From Mixia osmundae IAM 14324 (Eukaryota > Basidiomycota > Mixiomycetes > Mixiales > Mixiaceae): a stretch of 64,000 bases of DNA. The stretch spans positions 310,001 to 374,000 of the forward strand of contig NW_014575558.1 in the NCBI RefSeq assembly GCF_000708205.1, read 5' to 3'. How positions within the stretch are numbered: position 1 is the first letter of the stretch; the number at the start of each line of letters is the position of its first letter. Under the pieces are notes generated by a model, which was not told where the DNA came from, did not search any database, and saw only the letters and a list, made by a program, of their open reading frames with translations. Positions 56,692 to 64,000 of this stretch are shown in pieces. A program made the position numbers and the translations under genes.

Positions 56692-59600
56692 ATGACGAGC
56701 GAGTCGTCCGCGTTTACGCTCATCAGCGATGATTCGAGCGAGTCGCCGACCTCGCAAGATCTCAGAACGGCGCTCGTGGGAGCAACCGACGAGACCAAAT
56801 TCGAGATATTGCGCAGGATCATCGTCTCGTCGCTCAATGGCAATCCTCACGTATGCAGGGCGCTATCGTATTGCTTTGGAGCTCACATATTGCGTACAGC
56901 CGACACTGTTGATGCCCATCATTCAATATGTCCTGCCGTCAAAGTCGAAAGAGATCAGTAAGTTCGCTTTACGCCGAGCGACACGTCGCCAAGCTGACGG
57001 CTGCACCTCGAACAGAAAAGCTGCTCCACTTTTACTGGGAGATCTGTCCCAAGCATGATGAGAACGGCAAGCTCAAGCAGGAGATGATCCTCGTCTGGTG
57101 CGTCCATGCACGCCAGTCCGTCAAGCTATGCGCTGAGCTAATGCGCGTGTAGCAATGCTATCCGCAATGATCTCGTGCGCTGGCTCGTGTCCATCAGACC
57201 CTCCAACTGACATTGCAGAGATAGCAACATCCCAACGAATACATCCGAGGCGCGACATTGCGATTCCTGCAGAAGATCAGAGAGCCCGAGCTACTCGAGC
57301 CGCTCATTCCGACATGTCGCTCCTGTCTCGTCAGTCGATCATTGCCGATGCCTTACGAGAGCGATGCTCATAGGAGTTCGTGACAGGAACACCGACATTC
57401 GTTCGTTCGCAAGAACGCCGTCTTTGCGGTCTACCAGATCTACAAGAGCTTCGAACATCTCATCCCGGACGCGCCAGAGCTCATACAGACCTTCCTAGCA
57501 GCTGTGCGTCTCTCGCACGACGTTTGCTGATCGTGCTGAATCATACAAAGCAGGAGACGGACTCAACATGCAGAAGAAACGCATTCGTCATGCTGATACA
57601 TTGTTCTGTTCCCCGCGCGATAGAATACTTCAACCAGATCTACGACTCAATCGCCAACTTGGACGAGCTCCTGCAACTTGCCGTCATTGAACTCATCCGC
57701 AAGGATATCAAGGACTCCAAGTCGGAAACCCCACAGAAACCTCGCTACATCCGCGCCGTTTTCGAATTACTCGCGAGCACGAGCCACAGCGTCAAGTACG
57801 AGGCTGCGAGTCAGCTCACTACGCTCACCCAGAATCCTGCAGCTGTCAAAGGTACGTTGACGAGCGCCATTGTCATGCGGACGCTGACGGCTTCCGACAA
57901 AATTGCAGCTGCCGCAGCATGTTTCATCGAGCTCATATTGAAGGAGTCGGACAACAATGTCAAGCTCATCGTACTCGAGCGCGTCGAAGTGCTGCGCTCA
58001 AAGCACGAGTATGTGCTCAACGATCTCGTCATGGACATCTTGCGCGTCATCTCCAGCCCAGACATGGAAGTCAAACGGAAAGCACTTGCCCTCGCGCTCG
58101 ACATGGTCTCGAGCCGCAATGTTAGCGAGGTCACATCTTTCCTCAAGAAAGAGCTTCTCAAGACGCTCGATCAGCAACTTGAGAAGAACCTCGAGTATAG
58201 ACAGTTGCTGATTCAGTCGATCCATACTTGCGCCATTCGCTACTCTGAAGTCGCGAGCAACGTCGTGCATACCCTCATGGAGTTCCTAGGCGACTCCAAT
58301 ACGACCTCTGCCGTCGATGTCATTGCGTTCGTGCGCGAAGTCGTCGAGAAGTTCCCAGATCTGCGCGTCTCCATTGTCGAGAAGCTTTTGCAGACATTCG
58401 GGGAGATCAAGTCTGGCAAGGTCTTCCGGGGAGCACTATGGATCTCGGGCGAATATTGTACATCTCTCGAAGGCATCAACGAGACGATGCTCCAGATCCG
58501 TAAAGTACTGGGCGAAGTACCCATGCTTGCTGCAGAACAGCGTTTGCTCGACGAAGCCGAAGCAGCTGCGCAAAGTCAAGCCGATCCCAGTGTAGACAGC
58601 AAACCGACGACAACGACGACCACGCGCGTGCTCGCAGATGGGACCTATGCAACAGAGACAGTTTACTCGGATCCATCTGCGCAAATCAGACTGGCGGCGG
58701 TCAAGTCCGCTTCAAAGCCCCCTTTGCGATCGCTCATTCTTGGCGGCGATTTCTATACAGCTTCTGTGCTAGCCTCCACATTAACGAAGCTTGTGCTTCA
58801 CTTTGTCGAATTGTCTAGTGATCATTCAGCGATCAATGCGCTCAAAGCGGAAGCCATGCTCATCATGACATCGCTCATACGCGTTGGACAGTCCCAATTT
58901 GCGGCCGTTCCTATAGACGAAGATTCTGTCGATCGCATTTCGACCTGTCTACGCTCTGTTGCCAGCGTCCAGCCAGCTGTCAAGCAGGTCTTTTTGCACG
59001 ATACCCAAGCAGCCTACGCGCAGATGGTTGCCCACGAAGAGACAAAAGCAGCCGAGAAGCGCGCAAAGGATTCCAAGGCGACGGCAGTTCAAGCTGACGA
59101 TCTGATCACCTTCAGACAGCTCTCGAAGAAGGCCGGCGGTGATGCCGATGAATACGATCTGGACCTCACCCGCGCGACCGGCGCAGCAGAAGCCGTCAAA
59201 GACGACTTCATCTCGAAACTCAATCGCGTCGTGCAGCTCACTGGCTTCTCTGACCCTGTTTATGCCGAGGCCTACGTCAACGTCCATCAGTTCGACATTC
59301 ACTTGGGTACGTGCTTTGCGCGCAGAGTAGATGACACTGACGCACGCTTGCGTAGATGTACTGGTGGTCAATCAGACCGTCGAGACACTGCAGAACTTAT
59401 CTGTCGAATTTGCCACCTTGGGCGACCTCAAGATCTCGGAGCGACCGGTGCAGTATACGCTTGGTCCGCATAGCTTCCAGAGCATCAAAGCCACTATCAA
59501 GGTCTCCTCGACAGAGACTGGCGTCATATTTGGTAACATCTTTTACGATGGCCCTTCGACTTCCGACAGCCATTGTGTTGTGCTCAACGACATCCATATC

Positions 59601-59984
59601 GATATACTCGACTATATCAACCCGGCGCACTGCAACGAGGCACAATTCAGGAGCATGTGGACCGAGTTCGAGTGGGAGAACAAGGTCAATGTCAATACTT
59701 CGATTGCTGATCTCCGTCAGTATCTGGCGCATATCATGTCTGCCACCAACATGGCTTGCCTGACCAACGATGCCGCTCTCAAGGGCGATTGTGGCTTCCT
59801 GTCCGCCAATCTCTACGCCAAGTCACTCTTTGGTGAAGATGCTCTAGCCAACCTATCGATCGAAAAGCTTGCAGACGGTACGCTCAGTGGACATGTCCGC
59901 ATACGCAGCAAGACGCAAGGTATCGCTCTCTCGCTTGGAGACAAGATCAGTCTTCTCGCGCGTAATCCTCAAACTGCGACGTAG
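56692..59984 (+). CDS. SEC26: Coatomer subunit beta (beta-COP)
   Basis: 975 aa from eight exons: 56692..56850, 56900..56957, 57016..57097, 57153..57174, 57225..57329, 57387..57503, 57551..59306, 59356..59984. Beta-COP is part of the COPI coat for retrograde Golgi-to-ER traffic. Motifs: [67 protein letters not shown] then [19 protein letters not shown], the adaptin-like HEAT solenoid, a Thr-rich linker ([20 protein letters not shown]) and the appendage domain ([30 protein letters not shown]). The 5' end is split into seven small exons, one of 22 nt, while the remaining 80% is nearly intronless, a common polarity in intron-losing fungi. Confidence 0.95.
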
Positions 59985-60460
59985 CGCCTGTATGACTTTA
60001 CGACATTGCATTGATAAATCAGCCGATTTTCAGTGCGAGCTTGCTCATGTCACAGTCAGCATAGGGGTCCAGGCCATGGGCTGCGCCGTGATGAGCGTGC
60101 GCATATGCAGACGTCAGCAGCCACGTACTGACGTAATTGTAGCGGCACTCTTCGGTTGCGTCGGCAGTTGATAATGGCGAGCAGACTATCAATGATTCAG
60201 CTTGCGTTGCTCTGGCGCGGCGAACGCACCTCTATACACTCGCAGCGAATCTTGTTTGTGTGAGTCTTCGCGATGTGCACGAGTCAGACTACGCTCCTTG
60301 GGTATCGCGCGGCATACCAGAGGTCAACGACAGCCATCTGATTTCCAATCAGTATGACGATCAGTATCAAGCGATAGACTTACATATTCGCGAATAGATA
60401 GATTGAGCAACACGCGTCAGCTGTGGCGCTTCAGCTTGACCCTGAGAGCCTGTGTGCCGC
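59985..60460. other. Intergenic region right of beta-COP
   Basis: 476 bp. Contains the beta-COP terminator region and perhaps last exons of the secreted-protein gene transcribed from 60983; a frame ending in SIYSRICKSIA near 60372 is open, but its link is uncertain. No other feature seen. Confidence 0.4.
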
Positions 60461-60983
60461 TCACAGTGCCAGAAAAGTTCCCAGATGCCTTCTGGCTCTG
60501 GGTGTCGCTTTAGTCGGAGCTCTATCATCGCACCTGCTGTTCGGTCAGCAATGTTTGAGTGATGTACAACGGTCTGACCAGTCTCGTTCTGTGAGGCGAT
60601 ACCGACCGAGGTGTATGCGACTGGCGGAGCCTATACGATGTCAAGACCGAACATCTCTCATTCAGCGCATGTGATGCTTACGAATCCAATGAGCGGTTTT
60701 TCAGCGCCGAACGATATCTCGACTCGGACAGAAGCGGGTGGCAACAGCCAAAGCATTCCAGCAGCCGAGCAGCTCTGCATTGAAGTAAGACGGGCGCAAG
60801 GATGCAGACTTGGTGCGTACAGCCGAGCCCGAATCTTGTGTGGTGAATCAGCCGTAGCACGTGCCTCAGGATGCTCGGCGTACAAGTTATATTGAGTAGT
60901 CTGAGACCTTCGGGATCGAACAGGCTCGCGGCTGCAGATGCAGTGACTGCAATGATCGCAAAAGACAATGCTTGCGCAAGCAT
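60461..60983 (-). CDS. Secreted protein, unrecognised (model incomplete)
   Basis: Met at 60983 opens a signal peptide (MLAQALSFAIIAVTASAAAS) followed by LFDPEGLRLLN. Downstream exon-like stretches are PPASVRVEISFGAEKPLIGF, ending at a GTAAGC donor, and after an AG acceptor APPVAYTSVGIASQNETGQT and VVHHSNIADRTA. Ends of the first exon and of the gene are uncertain; TPRARRHLGTFLAL with a stop at 60461 is one option. No relative recognised. Confidence 0.4.
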
Positions 60984-61209
60984 AATGACAGCGGCTAGCT
61001 TGACCAATGGATTCTTCGCCTCACTAACAGGCGTTCCGAGTCGCAACCATCGTCCGAAACTATGCACCAGAATTCGGAGCTGCAACTGATCTTCACGTTG
61101 GAGCCAACTGTTGTCTCCTTTTGACGCGGGCCAGGGGTCGTGCTTGGGTGCATGACTTGCGCTGCTGCCATTCTAGCGGTAGGGAGGCAACACATGCGTC
61201 GCCTCCAGG

Positions 61210-61482
61210 TCAAAAGTGCAACCGCATTCGGAGGTCTTGCAAGGCGCTGTCAAGTCCTGTGCGGGCATAGTCTAGCGCGTGTGACAGAGGCAGAGTATGG
61301 TGATCGCGTTCAGGTATGCGGCGATATCGCCACTGTAGCCGACAGCAAGGCGGCGCGCGCAACGCGGTCATTGCAGTATTCGACGTATATTTCGGTGATG
61401 AGAACGTGAGTGCACGGGCCCGTCGTTTATGCGAGGTTTGACATGCAACGAGGGATCCAAGCACTGCAGAGAGGAGAGTCAT
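61210..61482 (-). CDS. Possible secreted protein or first exon
   Basis: ATG at 61482 followed by a short signal-peptide-like start (MTLLSAVLGSLVACQTS), then a basic stretch and an open frame to 61210. Alternative frames further on (ITEIYVEYCNDRVARAALL) also look protein-like, so a small intron is probable. The evidence is limited to the signal peptide and the surroundings rich in secreted proteins. Confidence 0.3.
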   Translation of the reverse strand: MTLLSAVLGSLVACQTSHKRRARALTFSSPKYTSNTAMTALRAPPCCRLQWRYRRIPERDHHTLPLSHALDYARTGLDSALQDLRMRLHF

Positions 61483-61506
61483 CCTGTTGTCATGTCAGTT
61501 GAGATC

Positions 61507-61584
61507 GTGCTCCTATGTTTGTAAGTGGTGGTCTGACCTGTTCCTGTGCTCCTCTGTTTGTGAGTGGTGGCCTGACCTTTCTTG
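61507..61584 (+). repeat. 39-bp imperfect tandem duplication
   Basis: Unit starting gtgctcctatgtttgtaagt (61507..61545) is followed directly by a second copy starting gtgctcctctgtttgtgagt (61546..61584). The copies differ by a few substitutions and a short length difference. It sits about 30 bp upstream of the start codon at 61613, so it may be part of that promoter or leader. Confidence 0.7.
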
Positions 61585-61612
61585 CCGATTGCGCACCGAG
61601 GTGATCAAGAAT

Positions 61613-62140
61613 ATGTGGATCGCAATCTTGACATCTGTGCTACTGGCCAGCTACGCCTGTGCAGTCTCCGCACGTCCTGCCGCGCACAGAAACAATCGTG
61701 CGGCTACCATGAAATGTAAGTGCGTCGCAGCGCAGAGATGACGTTCTGATAGTATGAGTACAGATCACATCCAAGCTGTAAGTTGGTGAGAAATTCGCAA
61801 CGGATCGTTGAAGCGGATGCAGGCTTGCCCACGTGTGGGAACGTATATCGAGACTGGTTACTCTTCGATCTCTTTCACGATCGAACCATCGCAGGACGGT
61901 CGAAGCCCGCCCGAAGTCAAATTCGTCAGTGGCTTCGCTGTGATGATCCTTTCTTCACTGAATCGTCATGGCGCAGACCGGCAACAGCACGACGGACGCG
62001 ATGGCTGCAATTGGATATGATCCCCACACTGACCGTGTGTTGATTGAAGCCAGGCAGAGACGCAGACTAGAGCCGACTTTCATGGACTCTCTCGGCCAAG
62101 GTAGACGGCGCATTGGCTCCACTCCGCGTCAACGACTGAC
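61613..62140 (+). CDS. Small secreted protein, family L copy 1
   Basis: Signal peptide MWIAILTSVLLASYACAVSA. Exons 61613..61715, 61764..61777 (14 nt) and from 61823, giving TYIETGYSSISFTIEPS and PPEVKF. Reading on without a further intron gives a 104-aa protein ending at 62020. However, splicing at TTC|GTCAGT (61924) to 61975 gives GNSTTDAMAAIGYDPHTDRV, which aligns with copy 2 (QTAFDHTTLVGIVEYKDGGV) and is therefore preferred; that frame continues to FMDSLGQ at about 62100 and a further exon. The true 3' end is not resolved, and open frame to 62469 (CFYNFQKAGIPLSDYCENSR) may belong to it. Function unknown. Confidence 0.55.
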
Positions 62141-62271
62141 GTATATGCAGCCCGGGCTTGCTGCATGCTGCATATCACGCAACGAGCGTTCGTCGCCGAC
62201 ATTTCTTATTGACCCGTGGCTGACGATGTCTTCAGTTGGATTGGAGTCAATAACGGTGAGGATGATGGCCG

Positions 62272-62469
62272 ATGGCCAAGTCGTGGCTAAGTCGCGGTGC
62301 AGAGGATCACGAGTTTCCAGCACCGATGCTGCTCCGAGAGTGTGTGCCTGCACCAGGTGCCGAGCCAACGCCGAAATGCTTCTACAATTTCCAGAAAGCC
62401 GGCATCCCCTTGTCGGACTATTGCGAGAACAGTCGTTGGAGTTATGCCGATCTCGAGTGGACTGCGTAA
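62272..62469 (+). CDS. Protein-like exon, perhaps 3' end of family L copy 1
   Basis: Open frame with AEPTPKCFYNFQKAGIPLS and DYCENSRWSYADLEWTA before the stop. Balanced composition and two cysteines look genuine, but no start codon with signal peptide precedes it. It may be the terminal exon of the gene starting at 61613 or a separate relic. Confidence 0.3.
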   Translation: MAKSWLSRGAEDHEFPAPMLLRECVPAPGAEPTPKCFYNFQKAGIPLSDYCENSRWSYADLEWTA

Positions 62470-62839
62470 AATGTGATGCATATTTGCGATCTTGTAATGA
62501 TGCAGGCTCACTGCTGCTCCATATTGATAACCCTGAGGTCATGCAAACCAGTCGATATCAACGGTGCTCCCCGTGCGACCCTCGCATTCTGCGCTGGGCT
62601 GCTGGCCCACTGATGAAGGGCGAAACTTGCAGCTCGGGCTCGCATGTGCATCCTCGAGAGGTGCGCAGAAGCGATGTCCATCAGTCGAGCCCATTTGCCA
62701 AGTACCTGGATCGTCGTTAGGTTGTGTTCAAACACCGGTGCCATGTCCTACTGTTGGTGAGCGAGAACCAGCTGTGGAGAAGTCAGTCGGCTGATGATGT
62801 CATCCGACGGGACAAGGCTCACATTTGCTGGCGCATGGA

Positions 62840-63384
62840 GATCCTGCAGCACGCAGATACTGTGCCTCGATCAGATCGCTCTGACACCTTTATACTCGGC
62901 TTACTGTTGAGAAACCATCGGTCGGAGAACCGTCGAAGTCTGTCGTCATAGCCCACTTCGATGATAACCCCACCGTCTTTGTACTCGACAATGCCGACAA
63001 GGGTTGTGTGATCGAACGCCGTCTGCTTGAAGTGTGAGTGGTGCGAAGTACAGGACCAACGTGAACGTGACAGACGAAGTCGATGGAGGGTTCCTCGCGA
63101 TCAGACCAACGTTCCACAGACATGACGACCGTCAATGGTTTCTTGGTGTCCCAATAGCCGACATCGTCACAGTACTTTTCTGTTATGTCAGATCGATGCG
63201 CAGATCTACCGGCCTGCGTACAAAAGACGGCTTGTCTGCACACCTCGTATCAAACGAGATCGGCGAAGCGTTAAGATTCCTACCCACATTTGATGAGTGC
63301 CTGTTTGATGAGTCGGGGTGTTGCTGTTGCCAGTGTTATACGGAACGTAAAGCTTGCAAGCAGACATATCGAGAGCAGCATCAT
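62840..63384 (-). CDS. Small secreted protein, family L copy 2 (3' end uncertain)
   Basis: Start at 63384 with signal peptide MMLLSICLLASFTFRITLAT. Splicing (donor GTGGGT after ALIK) leads to a 15-nt exon (CVQTS), then, after a 49-nt intron, to QKYCDDVGYWDTKKPLTVVM, SVERWSDREEPSIDFVCH, and after a 43-nt intron to QTAFDHTTLVGIVEYKDGGV and IIEVGYDDRLRRFSDRWFLN. Intron positions and the small second exon correspond to copy 1. The frame then runs to a stop near 62830, or a further GTAAGC intron at NS leads to a Cys-rich tail. Function unknown. Confidence 0.52.
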
Positions 63385-63465
63385 TTCGCTTACATCAGTG
63401 TGTTGCGTGAAGAGTGACATGGCATAGCGACAAGGGTCGCGCGATTGCTGCAATATGGCTACAAA

Positions 63466-64000
63466 TTATTGGCCTCCTCGCTGCACGGGCGGAGTTGTGC
63501 GGGAGATGATCGCCCAATGCCAAGTCCATTTCGGTGTGTCACATACGAGCTCTGCAGGCGGCTGGGGGAAAAGATTCTGTCGGGAACACGCTTTTGTACG
63601 TTTTGGCGACATCTCGCCATCCTTCAAGCAGTGTAGCATAAAGACGGGCACGGTGGGGTCTACCGTTTCTGCGCACAAGTGCCGCCTTGAGGAATGCCCA
63701 GATTTTGGGAACAGGGGCAGCTGACCTTCGTCATCGTTGATCTTGACCTGCATCTCGAGACGGCCATAGCAACAGTTGTTGAACTCGTCTCTGAGTCCTC
63801 GATGTCAACGTGCGATGGCCCCTTCGTGAGAGAGCAACGCACTGCAGTGGCTCGCTCTCGACCGCCAGATCGAAGCGCATGACAGGTTGCTTTCGATAGG
63901 ACGTCCACACTTTGACGAATTCGCGTGAATAGAGCTGGGAAACGTCAAGCAAGAAGTCTGGAATCATTCTTGCTCCGACGTACCACACGTTCATCGAAGC
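63466..64000 (-). CDS. Family L copy 3, partial at window edge
   Basis: The frame entering from the right edge reads VWTSYRKQPVMRFDLAVESE, which aligns with the KKPLTVVMSVE block of copy 2. After an intron near 63800 the frame is DEFNNCCYGRLEMQVKINDD then EGQLPLFPKSG, matching the VEYKDGGVIIEVGYDD region, and stays open to 63466. The signal-peptide exon is probably beyond the window. Exact exon limits were not determined. Confidence 0.4.

Overview
The window is nuclear DNA of a fungus, most likely a basidiomycete. Genes are dense and sit on both strands, nearly all are cut by introns of about 45-55 nt, and the conserved genes are classical fungal ones (MOT1, beta-COP, a PFA4-type DHHC palmitoyltransferase, DDX41, an SYO1-like symportin, PDCD5, ISD11, an EME1-like subunit). 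A compact plant-associated Pucciniomycotina would fit, but that is a guess. I saw no bacterial operons, CRISPR array, recognisable transposon or virus-derived element.

Layout. 0.2-3.7 kb: four tandem small secreted proteins (family A, minus). 4-16.4 kb: conserved block with a fasciclin-domain protein, an MCH1-like MFS transporter, the SYO1-like protein, the EME1-like protein and MOT1. 16.4-17.9 kb: long gap. 17.9-22.9 kb: a one-TM protein, a vacuolar-type carboxypeptidase and a UBC4/5-like E2. 23.1-27.6 kb: secreted proteins (families H, K-like and the three-copy family C). 27.8-31.6 kb: DDX41 and a T5orf172/MUG113-like protein. 31.9-36.7 kb: family E (five copies, minus, one degenerate). 37.3-38 kb: PDCD5. 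38.2-41.7 kb: a secreted protein and three-copy family D. 42.2-44.7 kb: ISD11 and PFA4. 45.3-48.5 kb: a family H relative, an F-box-like gene and the two-copy family F. 48.8-52.9 kb: a Sec14-like protein, D-amino-acid oxidase and a JMJD7-like JmjC protein. 53.1-56.3 kb: more secreted proteins. 56.7-60 kb: beta-COP. 60-64 kb: further secreted proteins, including three-copy family L, cut by the right edge.

About half of the genes are therefore short, signal-peptide-bearing, lineage-specific proteins in tandem families, inserted between housekeeping genes. Several carry dibasic (Kex2-like) sites. This is the usual architecture of candidate effector clusters, although no function can be read from the sequence.

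The most unusual signal is in the gene structures. Splicing the conserved genes against their invariant motifs requires an internal exon of one nucleotide (in the catalytic Cys codon of the DHHC motif) and one of three nucleotides (in the PFKPP motif of the E2). About 10 of about 93 introns I could place begin with GC instead of GT. For most models listed with exon coordinates I checked that exon lengths sum to a multiple of three and that phases agree.
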